Program-made: the position numbers and the translations under genes
In this document: positions 1 through 9,449 of the stretch, piece by piece
Layout: each line of letters starts with the position of its first letter
How positions within the stretch are numbered: position 1 is the stretch's first letter
Assembly: GCA_902631405.1 (NCBI GenBank)
Contig: CACOYI010000002.1
Location: forward strand, 1-64,000
Source of the DNA: K189A clade bacterium
GTDB lineage: Bacteria; Pseudomonadota; Gammaproteobacteria; Pseudomonadales; Azotimanducaceae
DNA: 64,000 nucleotides
Direction: 5' to 3'
The notes under the pieces: generated by a model
Database searches by the model: none
The model's input: only the letters and a program-made list of their open reading frames with translations
What the model was told of the DNA's origin: nothing

Positions 1-933
1 ACCTTGTTCAGCGGCAGTGCCAGTGAAGACCTAGCAGAAAAAGTTGCTCTAGAACTAAATGTTCCCTTGGGGAACGCGGATGTTGGGCGCTTCAGTGACG
101 GGGAAGTAACCGTTGAAATACATGAAAACGTTCGCGGAAAGGATGCCTTTATCTTGCAGTCTACGTCTGCGCCCACCAATGATAGCCTAATGGAACTGTT
201 GCTTATGGCAGATGCTCTGCACAGGGCCTCTGCACAACGGGTTACGGCTGTGATTCCCTACTTTGGTTACGCTCGCCAAGACAGGAGACCTCGTTCGGCT
301 AGAGTAGCAATAAGTGCGAAGGTCGTCGCGGATATGATAAGCAGTGTTGGCATTGATCGGATCCTTACCGTTGATTTGCATGCTGATCAGATTCAGGGAT
401 TTTTTAACATTCCAGTAGATAACATATATGGCTCTCCAGTCTTGTTGGACCATATAATCGCAGCGAAATACGACCAACCAGTGGTGGTATCTCCGGATGT
501 CGGTGGTGTTGTGAGAGCCCGGGCTATCGCGAAGCAAGCAAATGAACTCGATTTAGCGATAATAGACAAGCGAAGGCCAAGCGCCAACGAAACAGAAGTC
601 ATGAATGTTATAGGTGATGTAACCGATAAGACCTGTATCATAGTCGATGACATAGTTGATACGGCTGGAACGTTGTGCACGGCCGCAGAAGCATTAAAAG
701 GGGCGGGAGCCTCTAAAGTGGTTTGCTACATTACTCATGCCGTTTTATCTGGCCCAGCTATTTCTCGGATATCGGATTCTCATCTGGATGCGATGCTAGT
801 GACAGATACGATTGCCCTATCAGTAGAGGCAAAAGCGTCCGGTAAAATTATTCAGTTAAGTCTAGATAGGGTGTTGGCCGAGTCCATCCGCCGCGTCAGT
901 AATGAAGAATCTATAAGCGCTTTGTTCAGATAA
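1..933 (+). CDS. prs: Ribose-phosphate pyrophosphokinase (5' end outside window)
   Basis: Makes PRPP from ribose 5-phosphate and ATP for nucleotide, histidine and tryptophan synthesis in the cytoplasm. The frame is open from base 1 and the first residues line up with about residue 4 of E. coli Prs, so only a few N-terminal codons are missing. Visible family motifs are [16 protein letters not shown], the HADQIQGFF catalytic segment and the PRPP-binding loop [10 protein letters not shown] (nt about 640-669). It ends in [10 protein letters not shown] like other bacterial Prs proteins. rplY follows after 52 bp, the usual gammaproteobacterial neighbourhood. Very sure of identity. Confidence 0.97.
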   Translation, partial: TLFSGSASEDLAEKVALELNVPLGNADVGRFSDGEVTVEIHENVRGKDAFILQSTSAPTNDSLMELLLMADALHRASAQRVTAVIPYFGYARQDRRPRSARVAISAKVVADMISSVGIDRILTVDLHADQIQGFFNIPVDNIYGSPVLLDHIIAAKYDQPVVVSPDVGGVVRARAIAKQANELDLAIIDKRRPSANETEVMNVIGDVTDKTCIIVDDIVDTAGTLCTAAEALKGAGASKVVCYITHAVLSGPAISRISDSHLDAMLVTDTIALSVEAKASGKIIQLSLDRVLAESIRRVSNEESISALFR

Positions 934-938
934 TCGGG

Positions 939-944
939 TATAAT
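939..944 (+). promoter_or_regulatory. Perfect -10 hexamer before rplY
   Basis: A perfect TATAAT lies just after the prs stop and is followed by a G+C-rich discriminator (CTCGCGCCG), as in growth-rate-controlled promoters of translation genes. No convincing -35 element is visible at 16-18 bp, so this is a likely but unproven promoter for rplY-pth-ychF. Confidence 0.45.
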
Positions 945-985
945 CTCGCGCCGAATTTTAATTATTTTGTTTATCGGAGGAACTG

Positions 986-1657
986 ATGGCAGAAGGCATA
1001 TCGCTCAAAGCGACAGTACGAACGCAAAAAGGAAAGGGAGCAAGTCGCCGGATGCGTCGGCTTGAAAATATTATTCCTGCTGTGGTCTATGGAGGACGTG
1101 GAGAACCACTCATGTTGAGTCTCTCCGGTAACGAGTTAGTCAAAGCATCAAAAGAAGAGACGTTTTACTCTCAAATATTAGATTTAAATATTGATGGTAA
1201 GGCAGAGAAAGCGGTTGTAAGAGATATTCAACGGGATCCAGCGAGTGGTCGATTCCAACACCTAGATTTCTTGCGAATCGTCGCCGACCAGGCGATAACT
1301 GTTAGCGTGCCGCTTCATTTTTTAAATGAGGGAAGTTGCGTTGGTGTTAAAATGGAGGGAGGGACTTTCACAAGAAATTTAGTAGAAGTGGAAATCAGTT
1401 GCCTCCCGCAGAATTTGCCTCAATCGATCGAAGTTGATATGGCCGAAGTGCACACGGGGTCATCGGTACACCTGAGTGATCTTCCTCTGCCAGAAGGTGT
1501 TTCTATAGTAGCGTTAAGTTACGGGGAAGATCGGGATATTCCGGTGGCCAGTGTTGTTGCGCGCAGGGGTGGCTCTGATGCCGAAGAAGAACAGGTGTCT
1601 ACTGAATCTGAAGATGCGGGAACGGAATCAGAAGAAAGCGAGAGCGAAGCTGAATAA
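986..1657 (+). CDS. rplY: 50S ribosomal protein L25/TL5 (Ctc type)
   Basis: Binds 5S rRNA in the large ribosomal subunit. At 223 aa this is the long TL5/Ctc form rather than the 94-aa E. coli form. An N-terminal L25 domain (about 1-95) with the basic segment TQKGKGASRRMRR and the PAVVYGG motif is followed by a beta-rich TL5 domain and an acidic Glu/Ser-rich tail (from about residue 195). A strong GGAGG (977-981) sits 4 nt before the ATG. It lies between prs and pth, the conserved arrangement. High confidence. Confidence 0.96.
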   Translation: MAEGISLKATVRTQKGKGASRRMRRLENIIPAVVYGGRGEPLMLSLSGNELVKASKEETFYSQILDLNIDGKAEKAVVRDIQRDPASGRFQHLDFLRIVADQAITVSVPLHFLNEGSCVGVKMEGGTFTRNLVEVEISCLPQNLPQSIEVDMAEVHTGSSVHLSDLPLPEGVSIVALSYGEDRDIPVASVVARRGGSDAEEEQVSTESEDAGTESEESESEAE

Positions 1658-1672
1658 CGAACCTAATTCATA

Positions 1673-2257
1673 ATGCCCAGCATCAAGCTGATTGTTGGGC
1701 TTGGTAACCCTGGTCAACAATACGAATTCACTCGCCATAATATTGGGGCAAAATGGGTTGCTGCACTCGCCGCTAGATTTGATATTCGGTTTACAACTGA
1801 AGCAAAGTTTCAAGGACGGTTAGGACATGGGTCGGTGCTTGATTCTAGGATCAGGCTTTTGTTGCCTTCAACATACATGAATTCAAGTGGCGATAGTGTT
1901 GCCTTAGTAGCGAGATATTTTCAGTATGCCGCAGAGGAGATTCTAGTTGTGCATGACGAGCTAGCTTTTGACGTGGGAATAGTGAGGCTGAAACGCGGTG
2001 GGGGTTCCAACGGTCATAACGGAATTAAGAGCGTCAGTAATAAGCTTGACGGAGCTAAGAGTTTTGCGAGGCTCAGGATTGGAGTAGGGAAGCCTGTAGA
2101 GAAATCGCTTGTTAACTCGTATTTGACCTCCTCTCGCATTTCAGAGGCTTTTTTGGATGACGCAATGAGAATGGATTTATTCTCTGATGAAGTCGTTATA
2201 AACCTACTGGGCGGTGATTTAGATAAATGCATGAACATACTTCATGCGGGAAATTGA
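1673..2257 (+). CDS. pth: Peptidyl-tRNA hydrolase
   Basis: Recycles peptidyl-tRNA released from stalled ribosomes by cutting the ester between peptide and tRNA. 194 aa is normal for the family. Signature GLGNPG with catalytic His22 and the HDELAFDVG motif with Asp95 are present, equivalent to E. coli His20 and Asp93, as is the tRNA-contact Asn70. The GGGSNGHNGIKS loop is intact. Starts 15 bp after rplY and precedes ychF, so probably co-transcribed. High confidence. Confidence 0.97.
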   Translation: MPSIKLIVGLGNPGQQYEFTRHNIGAKWVAALAARFDIRFTTEAKFQGRLGHGSVLDSRIRLLLPSTYMNSSGDSVALVARYFQYAAEEILVVHDELAFDVGIVRLKRGGGSNGHNGIKSVSNKLDGAKSFARLRIGVGKPVEKSLVNSYLTSSRISEAFLDDAMRMDLFSDEVVINLLGGDLDKCMNILHAGN

Positions 2258-2288
2258 CATATGTCGAGCAATTTTTTGAGGCGCCAAG

Positions 2289-3380
2289 ATGGGCTTTAAG
2301 TGCGGCATCATAGGTTTACCTAATGTCGGCAAATCTACTCTATTTAATGCTTTGACCTGTGCCGGCATTGATGCCGAGAATTTTCCATTTTGTACCATTG
2401 AACCTAATACGGGTGTGGTGCCCGTCCCGGATACTCGATTAGAGGATCTAGCCAATATAGTTAGGCCTGAAAAAGTGATTGCGGCAACAATGGAGTTTGT
2501 AGATATAGCGGGACTCGTCGCTGGTGCATCAAAGGGAGAAGGTTTGGGTAACAAGTTTCTGGCGAATATAAGAGAAACTGAAGCTGTAGCTCATGTCGTC
2601 CGATGCTTCGAAGACGAGGAAGTAGTTCATGTGGCTGGAAAAGTCTCTCCGAAAGAAGATATAGAGACCATAAACACTGAACTCGCGCTTGCGGATTTAG
2701 AAACAATAGAGAAAATCTCAGACAAACATACCAGGTTGGCTAATTCGGGAGACGTTACTTCAAGAGAGCTGTTGACCTCAATGTCTCGTATAAGCACAGA
2801 ATTAGATAAAGGCATCCCTATTCGAAGCATGAAGCTTTCTGATGATGATTTGGCAGCAATAAAAGATCTTCACTTGGTTTCTGGGAAGCCTACTCTTTAT
2901 GTGGCAAATGTCGCCGAAGATGGATTCGAAGATAATTCTCTGCTCCAGGAGGTTGAAGCTATTGCAAGAGAGGAGGGCTCCGAAGTTGTCGTGATAAGTA
3001 ACAAGATAGAGTCAGAGCTTGCCAGTTTGGCTGATGAGGAGAAGGTGGAGTTCTTGGAAGATATGAATCTAAGTGAGCCCGGTTTAAATCGTCTGATAAG
3101 GAGTGGGTATAAGCTGTTGGGTCTCCAACAATATTTCACTGCGGGTCCTAAAGAGGTGAGGGCATGGACAATTACTAAAGGTCTCAATGCCCCTCAAGCC
3201 GCCGGTAAAATACACAGCGACTTCGAAAAGGGGTTTATCAGAGCCGAGGTCGTGAGTTTCGACGACTTTGTCTCCGCCGGCGGCGAGCAAAAGGCAAAAG
3301 AGGCAGGAAAATGGCGCTTAGAGGGCAGGGATTACATCGTCAGTGATGGCGATGTAATCCATTTCAGATTCAACGTTTAG
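2289..3380 (+). CDS. ychF: Redox-regulated ATPase YchF (Obg-like)
   Basis: Universally conserved Obg-family P-loop ATPase that associates with ribosomes and is linked to the oxidative stress response. 363 aa matches the family. P-loop GLPNVGKST is at residues 9-17, the NKIE-type motif replaces NKxD (reason for ATP preference in the family), and a C-terminal TGS domain ends in the typical [16 protein letters not shown]. It is the last gene of the prs-rplY-pth-ychF run and converges on the EF-G gene 7 bp away. Confidence 0.97.
   Translation: MGFKCGIIGLPNVGKSTLFNALTCAGIDAENFPFCTIEPNTGVVPVPDTRLEDLANIVRPEKVIAATMEFVDIAGLVAGASKGEGLGNKFLANIRETEAVAHVVRCFEDEEVVHVAGKVSPKEDIETINTELALADLETIEKISDKHTRLANSGDVTSRELLTSMSRISTELDKGIPIRSMKLSDDDLAAIKDLHLVSGKPTLYVANVAEDGFEDNSLLQEVEAIAREEGSEVVVISNKIESELASLADEEKVEFLEDMNLSEPGLNRLIRSGYKLLGLQQYFTAGPKEVRAWTITKGLNAPQAAGKIHSDFEKGFIRAEVVSFDDFVSAGGEQKAKEAGKWRLEGRDYIVSDGDVIHFRFNV
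3329..3360. repeat. 11-bp perfect inverted repeat inside 3' end of ychF
   Basis: GGATTACATCG (3329-3339) and CGATGTAATCC (3350-3360) are perfect complements around a 10-nt loop, within the last codons of ychF and 27 bp from the convergent end of the EF-G gene. There is no T-tract, so it is not a standard intrinsic terminator. It could form a protective 3' hairpin in both transcripts or arise by chance from the codons. Confidence 0.6.
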
Positions 3381-3387
3381 TAACCTT

Positions 3388-5472
3388 CTAGGCGCTTTCT
3401 TTCCGTTCTTTTGCTTGTTGCACAACCTGCTCAGCAACATTGTTCGGGCATGGGGCATAGTGTGAGAATTCCATTGAGAATTGTCCACGCCCTGATGTCA
3501 TGGTTCTAAGATCGCCGATGTAGCCGAACATCTCCCCTAAGGGTGCGTCTGCTTTTACGCGTACGCCGGTCACTCCAGCCTCCTGGGACTTGATCATCCC
3601 CCTGCGTCTGTTTAAGTCGCCGATTATGTCGCCAACATGATCTTCGGGCGTAAATACATCCACCTTCATGATCGGCTCCAATAATTGGGGCGATGCTTTC
3701 GGGATAGACTGTCTGTAGGCAGCTTTCGCTGCCAGTTCATAGGCGATGGCTGATGAGTCAACAGCGTGGAAGCCACCGTCGAGTAACGTAATTTTAACGT
3801 CCAGTAGTGGGTACCCTGCCATGGTTCCTTCCTCCATGGACACACCAAAGGCTTTTTCGATTGCAGGCCAGAACTCTCGGGGAACATTTCCACCCGAAAC
3901 CTTTGACTCGAACTCATAACCACTGCCGGCTTCACCTGGTTCAATTAGGTAGTCTATTTTCGCAAATTGACCTGAACCGCCCGTTTGTTTTTTATGGGTG
4001 TAGGTGTCTTCAACAGATTGTGTGATTGTTTCGCGATAAGCCACCTGCGGACGACCGACGTCAACTTCGACGCCATGAGTCCGTTTTAGAATATCTACTT
4101 TGATGTCGAGGTGGAGTTCGCCCATGCCCTTCATTATGGTTTCTCCTGATTCCTCATCAGTTTCAACATAAAAGGACGGATCCTCCTGTATCATCTTAGA
4201 TAACGCGACACCCAATTTTTCAGCAGCCGTTTTATCGCGAGGAGCTACGGCTATGGATATAACTGGGTCAGGAAAAACCATTGGTTCTAGGGTGGCGGGA
4301 TTATTTGCGTCACATAATGTATGACCAGTTTGAGTATTCTTCATGCCAAGCAGAGCAACAATATCGCCAGCCTGCGCGCTTTCCAATTCCTCCCTCGAGT
4401 CAGCGTGCATCTCTACGATTCTCCCGATTCTCTCTGTCTTACCGGTGAAAGTGTTAAGGACATTGTCACCCTTGCTAAGTTGGCCAGAATAGATGCGTGT
4501 AAAGGTTAGCGCGCCGTACCTGTCGTCCATGATTTTAAATGCCAGTGCCCTCAAGGGACCCGATGGGTCAACGATAGCGCTGTTCCCTGTTTCATTTCCT
4601 TCCAAATCGATTTCCGGTTGTGGTTTTACTTCCGTTGGATTGGGGAGGTAATCGACCACTGCATTTAATACGTTTTGGATACCCTTGTTTTTAAAGGCGG
4701 AGCCGCAGAATGTCGGGAAGAAAGCTAGCTCCTTAGTTCCTTTACGGATACATCTCTTGATGTCTTCAATTGATGGTTCATTGCCCTCGAGGTACGCCTC
4801 CATAATGTCGTCGTCCTGTTCGACGACGGTCTCGATCAGGGCATCGCGGTACTCGCTGGTTTTGTCTTTAAGATCCTCGGGAACGTCTGTGATCTGGTAT
4901 GCCTCCGGGTCGCCGGAGTCATCCCAGATCCATGCTTTTTCTTCCAGCACATCAACAATACCAGTGAAGTTATCTTCTTCACCAATGGGCAGCGTCATCA
5001 CTAGTGGATTCGCTCCGAGGACATCCCTCACTTGGTCGACCACTCGATAGAAATTCGCGCCTAGTCGGTCAAGCTTGTTTACAAAGATTAGTCTTGCTAC
5101 TTCTGAATCGTTGGCATAGCGCCAGTTTGTTTCGGATTGCGGCTCAACGCCGCCGGAACCGCAAAAAACGCCAACGCCTCCGTCCAACACTTTGAGAGAG
5201 CGGTAAACCTCAATTGTGAAGTCGACGTGTCCGGGCGTATCAATGATATTGAGCCTGTGGTCATTCCACGTGCAACTGGTAGCAGCTGATTGGATAGTTA
5301 TACCTCTTTCCTGCTCCTGCTCCATAAAGTCAGTAGTAGCAGCACCGTCGTGTACCTCTCCAATCTTGTGGATCTTTCCAGTTAACTTGAGAATGCGCTC
5401 GGTAGTCGTAGTCTTCCCCGCATCGACGTGAGCGAAGATTCCGATATTTCGATAGGTAGTAAGATCTTTCAT
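3388..5472 (-). CDS. fusA: Elongation factor G, second-type paralogue
   Basis: Translational GTPase catalysing ribosome translocation and, with RRF, recycling. 694 aa, full length. G1 AHVDAGKT is at residues 14-21, G3 DTPGH at 78-82 and G4 NKLD at 132-135, followed by domains II-V. It stands alone, not in an rpsL-rpsG-fusA-tuf operon. Its sequence (for example ATSCTWNDH and [23 protein letters not shown]) departs from canonical gammaproteobacterial EF-G, so I read it as the extra EF-G many marine bacteria carry. Whether it translocates, recycles or works in stress cannot be told from sequence. The symbol is a family-level label. Confidence 0.9.
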   Translation of the reverse strand: MKDLTTYRNIGIFAHVDAGKTTTTERILKLTGKIHKIGEVHDGAATTDFMEQEQERGITIQSAATSCTWNDHRLNIIDTPGHVDFTIEVYRSLKVLDGGVGVFCGSGGVEPQSETNWRYANDSEVARLIFVNKLDRLGANFYRVVDQVRDVLGANPLVMTLPIGEEDNFTGIVDVLEEKAWIWDDSGDPEAYQITDVPEDLKDKTSEYRDALIETVVEQDDDIMEAYLEGNEPSIEDIKRCIRKGTKELAFFPTFCGSAFKNKGIQNVLNAVVDYLPNPTEVKPQPEIDLEGNETGNSAIVDPSGPLRALAFKIMDDRYGALTFTRIYSGQLSKGDNVLNTFTGKTERIGRIVEMHADSREELESAQAGDIVALLGMKNTQTGHTLCDANNPATLEPMVFPDPVISIAVAPRDKTAAEKLGVALSKMIQEDPSFYVETDEESGETIMKGMGELHLDIKVDILKRTHGVEVDVGRPQVAYRETITQSVEDTYTHKKQTGGSGQFAKIDYLIEPGEAGSGYEFESKVSGGNVPREFWPAIEKAFGVSMEEGTMAGYPLLDVKITLLDGGFHAVDSSAIAYELAAKAAYRQSIPKASPQLLEPIMKVDVFTPEDHVGDIIGDLNRRRGMIKSQEAGVTGVRVKADAPLGEMFGYIGDLRTMTSGRGQFSMEFSHYAPCPNNVAEQVVQQAKERKESA

Positions 5473-5609
5473 TGATTGTCTCTCTTTAACCCTAAATGGT
5501 AAGCATAGGCGGCCTGAATAAATCTACCGCTTGCAAAACGGCCGGTATGTTACTACCGAATCAGGTAAATCACACGTGAAAATTCTCGTGCCGCAGAAAC
5601 TCTCGGTCC

Positions 5610-6401
5610 TTACAATACGAGATCTGCAACCACCGGAGCATGGTCGGACGCCGTCAAATCGCCGATTTTTTTTCGATATTCTCTGTCTATGAAAACTTGC
5701 TCAACCTTTCTTGATGAGTCTTGGCTTGCAAGTATGAAATCTATCCTAAGGCCCTGATTTTTGTGGAATGCTCCGGACCTGTAATCCCACCAAGAAAACT
5801 CTTGGGCATCTGGCTTTGATTGACGAAAGATGTCAACTAAGCCGCATTGGTAGAGGGCTTCCATTTTTTCTCTTTCTCTGATCGAGTGGAACATAGTCCC
5901 ATCCCCCCTTTCGCCTTTCCAAGTATCTATGCTTGCCGGCACAATATTGAAATCTCCGCAGAGGATTCGGTGGGCGTGGTTTTCATTCGACAATTGGTTT
6001 GTAAGACTGTCGAACCAGCGCAACTTGCCCTCAAAGTCAGCATGATCCAAGGTCTTGCCGTTGGGGCAATACAGGTTGATGAACTGCAGCGTCTTTTCAG
6101 AGCTTGTCCTCACTTGTGCGGATATATAACGTGCGCCGGCTTCCTCTTGCCCAGGAAGAGAATTGCTTTCTTCTTCGATATCTATGTTTTGCTTGCTTAA
6201 GATAGCTACCCCGTTCCAGCTCTTTTGTCCACTTACGAAGCTCTTGTAGCCGAGCTTGTCAAAATGCTCGTAAGGAAATAGATCGGTAGGAGTTTTTAAT
6301 TCTTGAAACGCTAACAAATCAGGATCACGAGCAGTTATCCATTCATCCACATAATCTATTCTTGCGCGCAGTCCATTAATGTTCCAAGTTGCGATCCTCA
6401 T
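5610..6401 (-). CDS. xthA: Exodeoxyribonuclease III
   Basis: Mg-dependent AP endonuclease and 3'-5' exonuclease of base-excision repair. 263 aa, standard length. Active-site residues are visible: Asn7, Glu34 (FQELK), Tyr111 (LYCPNG), Asp150/Asn152 (GDFNIVP), and Asp253-His254 (SDHAPV). Transcribed separately from the EF-G gene (137 bp gap) and followed after 19 bp by the ABC transporter genes on the same strand only in the sense of gene order. Clear family assignment. Confidence 0.95.
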   Translation of the reverse strand: MRIATWNINGLRARIDYVDEWITARDPDLLAFQELKTPTDLFPYEHFDKLGYKSFVSGQKSWNGVAILSKQNIDIEEESNSLPGQEEAGARYISAQVRTSSEKTLQFINLYCPNGKTLDHADFEGKLRWFDSLTNQLSNENHAHRILCGDFNIVPASIDTWKGERGDGTMFHSIREREKMEALYQCGLVDIFRQSKPDAQEFSWWDYRSGAFHKNQGLRIDFILASQDSSRKVEQVFIDREYRKKIGDLTASDHAPVVADLVL

Positions 6402-6420
6402 GATGAATTATCTCCGGTTA

Positions 6421-7227
6421 CTATTTGGCGCGACAATAGCCTTGAATTTTCCAAGGTATGTTCCATTGTGAGTCTCTCTCCCGCTCCAGTTCAAATACCT
6501 CTTCAAAATATTTTGGGTTTCCTAAAAGCTCTTTTTTTTCGGCTTGAACTAGCTCGCCTTTGTTTAGGAGATAAAGTTCATCGCAGAAATTCGCTGCCAG
6601 GGCCAGATCGTGCAGAACGATGAAAACAATCGCGCCGCGAGAGGAGGACTCTCTCAGCGCGCTCATCGTCTGCAACTGATATTTTGGGTCTAGGTTGCTA
6701 TTTGGCTCATCGGCTAAAATTATGCTTGCGTTAGTTACGAGCAGCCTCGAAAGATGTACTCGCATTTGCTCTCCGCTTGAAAGTGTGTTGACTGACCTTT
6801 CCCTTAGATGGTCCAGGCCAAGTGCCGTTAATTGTGACATGATGAGCGCACGAGCCTCGTCGTTATTAGGTTTGGTGCCTCTAGAGTGAGGATATCTGCC
6901 GAGGGAAACAGCCTCCATAACGGATATAGGCCAGGCCATGAAGGGGTTAGCAGGTAAATAGCTGATTCTTCTGGCTCTCTCATGCAGGGCCATAGAAGAA
7001 ATATCAATTCCGTCTACTACTATCTTGCCTAAATCAGGCCTTATAAGACCGGCTAAGCAACGTAACAGAGACGATTTTCCCGATCCGTTTGGCCCGATTA
7101 TTCCCAGCACTTGTCTTGATTCAGCCTGAAAAGACACCTCGTTAAGAATTATGGATTGCCCAGTCCCAAAAAAAGAAATTTCTTCGCAATGGATTTGGTG
7201 AGTTTCTTCTGATAGCTGGTCGCTCAC
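6421..7227 (-). CDS. Iron-complex/cobalamin ABC transporter ATPase
   Basis: Cytoplasmic ATPase of a FecE/BtuD-type importer. 268 aa with Walker A GPNGSGKSS (45-53), ABC signature LSSGEQ (149-154) and Walker B ILADEP (170-175). Starts with GTG and overlaps the permease stop by 4 bp (GTGA), implying translational coupling. It is the last of three genes (binding protein, permease, ATPase). Substrate class (cobalamin, ferric siderophore or haem) is not decided by the sequence. No TonB receptor is adjacent. Confidence 0.9.
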   Translation of the reverse strand: MSDQLSEETHQIHCEEISFFGTGQSIILNEVSFQAESRQVLGIIGPNGSGKSSLLRCLAGLIRPDLGKIVVDGIDISSMALHERARRISYLPANPFMAWPISVMEAVSLGRYPHSRGTKPNNDEARALIMSQLTALGLDHLRERSVNTLSSGEQMRVHLSRLLVTNASIILADEPNSNLDPKYQLQTMSALRESSSRGAIVFIVLHDLALAANFCDELYLLNKGELVQAEKKELLGNPKYFEEVFELERERDSQWNIPWKIQGYCRAK

Positions 7228-8276
7228 ATGTCTTCTCCGGAGAAACCGCGACTAATTTCTGATCGGAAGATCAAATATATAAAAAAAGGTGTGCCAATTA
7301 ATGCGGTCAGTACGCCGATTTTCAGCTCCGCACTAAACACTGGTAGCGTGCGAACAAAAAGGTCCGCGAGCAAGAGCAGGATGCCGCCACCCAGAGCGCT
7401 CACAGGCATTAACCTAGAGGGGTCGTGCCCTACGAAGGGCCGAAGAAGGTGGGGAACTATTAGCCCAATAAAGCCGATGACACCCACGACCGAGACAGCA
7501 GCTCCAACGGCTAGAGAGCTACCAATTATCACCATAAGACGTAATCGATTGATTTCGACGCCTAGGCTCACTGCGGTTTCTTCCCCGAGACCTAAAACTC
7601 TTAGTTGCCCTGCCGATTGGAAAAGTAATAGCCAGCCAACAAACATAATTGGAACGGAAAGATAAACCTGAGACATGGTGCGATCAGCTAGGGAGCCCAT
7701 TTGCCAAAATACGATCTCGAGTGCTGCGAAGGGGTTTGGTGAGAGGCTTAAGACAAGCGCGTTTAGTGCTCCTCCCAAAGCGGATAATGCTAGGCCAAGC
7801 AGGATAATTGTCGAGGTTTTTGGTATTGCTCGAACTCCCACTATAAGCAGAATTGAGCAAATGACAGCTCCGAGGATACCCCCGAGAGGGAGCGCTAAGG
7901 GAATAAGAGAGTAAGCCCCAGAATAAAAAGCAATTGACGCGCCCAGGGCACCAAAGGAAGAGATGCCCATTACCCCCGGTTCCGCTAGAGGGTTGTGCAG
8001 AAGCCCTTGAAGACCTGCGCCCGCCAAGCCAAGACTGATCCCAACGGCGAGTCCGAGAATCGCTCTGGGTACTTTGAGTTCGAGAAAAATCTCTTTCTGT
8101 AATCCTACATGGGTAGTCGAGTTCTGGGTTAGAAAGCCTGTCGCCAGCTGGATGCTCTCCTGAACAGAGAATGACGGAGATGTCGGAAAAATAGAAGCCA
8201 AACTAAATAAGAAAAAGCACGGCAAAGCTAGGATTGCGATCAAGCGCTTTTGAGGAATCTGTGGCGTGTTAACCAT
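7224..8276 (-). CDS. FecCD/BtuC-family ABC permease
   Basis: Inner-membrane permease of the same importer. 350 aa with about ten hydrophobic segments and FecCD hallmarks: RLPRAILG-like start of the core (KVPRAILGLAVG), GLLHNPLAEPGVMGIS, and the ATPase-coupling region GFIGLIVPHLLRPFVGHDPSRLMP. Lies 21 bp downstream of the binding-protein gene and overlaps the ATPase gene by 4 bp. High confidence for family, low for substrate. Confidence 0.92.
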   Translation of the reverse strand: MVNTPQIPQKRLIAILALPCFFLFSLASIFPTSPSFSVQESIQLATGFLTQNSTTHVGLQKEIFLELKVPRAILGLAVGISLGLAGAGLQGLLHNPLAEPGVMGISSFGALGASIAFYSGAYSLIPLALPLGGILGAVICSILLIVGVRAIPKTSTIILLGLALSALGGALNALVLSLSPNPFAALEIVFWQMGSLADRTMSQVYLSVPIMFVGWLLLFQSAGQLRVLGLGEETAVSLGVEINRLRLMVIIGSSLAVGAAVSVVGVIGFIGLIVPHLLRPFVGHDPSRLMPVSALGGGILLLLADLFVRTLPVFSAELKIGVLTALIGTPFFIYLIFRSEISRGFSGEDM

Positions 8277-8297
8277 GGTTTTAAACCCGCGATTAAA

Positions 8298-9134
8298 TTA
8301 TGAGCGATTTTTAGTGTGTCCAATTTTAGCGTTTATATGTTCGATAGTATCGAGGAGGTTATGTGTAGAGCAAAGCCAATCTTTAGCTTCTACCTCAATT
8401 GTCTTAAGTGAGCTCTGAATCAAGGGATGCTTGAGTATTTCTTCAGACACCGAAGGATAGTCACTGGAGTGTTTATCGATGATTACAAAGTCTGGAGAAG
8501 AGCGAGTTAATTCCTCAACCGAGAGGTACCTGTTTGCCAGCGATGGTCTTTCCTGATTTAAGACACGTATATTAAGCATTTTCAAGATCTCAATTTTTAC
8601 CGCGCTGGAACCAAATGATGCGATTCCTGGAGATAAAAGAAGAGCGGAGATTTGTTGCTCATTTTTATCCTCGGTAATGGATTTAAGTCTTGAAGAAAAA
8701 AGTGACATCAACTTTTCTCCCTTTTTGACCTGATCAATTGCGGAAGACATGGCTCTTATATTTTCCAATAACTGTATGATCGTGCGTGGTTCTGGAATAA
8801 CGACCGATTTTACTCCGACGGTTTCAAGGAGACCTAGCGTGCTCGCAGGGGAAAATTCGCTCAGAAAAACCAGGTCTGGATTGAGAGGGATGACGTCGCT
8901 CGCTCGACCGTTGTTTTTGTGATATCGGCGAGCCGGCTCGAAAAATGGCGACAATGACTCTTCTCGAGCTAGCCAAGTTAAGGAAATGATTTGGTCTGGG
9001 TCAGCCAGAGATAGTAGCAATTCGTCGGTGCATAGATTTAGTGAAGCGATCCTTTTTGGACCTGCATATGTGCTTGCCGCGAGGGCAATAATGCTGGAAA
9101 ACAGAACCAGTAAATTGACTATATGCTTTGACAT
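8298..9134 (-). CDS. Periplasmic binding protein of BtuF/FecB type
   Basis: Captures substrate in the periplasm for the two downstream genes. 278 aa with a Sec signal peptide (about residues 1-24, ending STYAG) and a class III binding-protein fold: KRIASLNLCTDELLLSL at the mature N-terminus and the long linking helix typical of the family. The NLCTDELLL start is common in cobalamin/iron-complex binding proteins. I looked for a B12 riboswitch upstream and did not see a B12 box, so cobalamin is unproven. Confidence 0.85.
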   Translation of the reverse strand: MSKHIVNLLVLFSSIIALAASTYAGPKRIASLNLCTDELLLSLADPDQIISLTWLAREESLSPFFEPARRYHKNNGRASDVIPLNPDLVFLSEFSPASTLGLLETVGVKSVVIPEPRTIIQLLENIRAMSSAIDQVKKGEKLMSLFSSRLKSITEDKNEQQISALLLSPGIASFGSSAVKIEILKMLNIRVLNQERPSLANRYLSVEELTRSSPDFVIIDKHSSDYPSVSEEILKHPLIQSSLKTIEVEAKDWLCSTHNLLDTIEHINAKIGHTKNRS

Positions 9135-9288
9135 CTCAGCTTTAAGTTACGGTCTTAATCCTTCAAAGCGTCCTGTATTCCGACTCTGACCTAAATTTTC
9201 GAATAGTTATGGAGGCGAGGGGTGCGTGGGGAAAGACTAACACAGACGTATGGAATATTTTTCTAGGAACTTTATTTTCGTGATTGAA

Positions 9289-9317
9289 TTGACAATTTTG
9301 AGGGTCAATTACAAAAT
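9289..9317 (+). promoter_or_regulatory. Sigma-70 promoter of tRNA-Met
   Basis: Consensus -35 TTGACA (9289-9294), 17-bp spacer, -10 CAAAAT (9312-9317, 4 of 6), then a G+C-rich discriminator (CCGGCGG) typical of stringently controlled stable-RNA promoters. Predicted start is about 28 nt before the mature tRNA. Confidence 0.65.
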
Positions 9318-9351
9318 CCGGCGGCGAAAGTAACCCTTTCCTATTCTGTTT

Positions 9352-9428
9352 GGCTAGGTAGCTCAGCTGGTTAGAGCGCAGGATTCATAATCCTGAGGTC
9401 GGGAGTTCAAGTCTCCCCCTAGCTACCA
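9352..9428 (+). tRNA. tRNA-Met (CAU), elongator type
   Basis: 77-nt cloverleaf with encoded CCA. The acceptor stem GGCTAGG/CCTAGCT contains one G-U pair at 1-72. D-arm GCTCAGCTGGTTAGAGC, anticodon stem AGGA/TCCT around loop TTCATAA (anticodon CAT), and T-arm GGGAG TTCAAGT CTCCC are all present. It lacks the initiator features (unpaired 1-72 and three G-C pairs in the anticodon stem). The 5' sequence resembles E. coli elongator tRNA-Met. A lysidine-modified tRNA-Ile2 is the alternative. Confidence 0.93.
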
Positions 9429-9449
9429 AATGGCGCCCTTTTTTAAAAG

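Noticed and set aside
9135-9351. Possible cobalamin riboswitch upstream of the BtuF-like gene
   Set aside because: No B12-box-like sequence was found on the minus strand; only the tRNA promoter and unremarkable sequence were seen.
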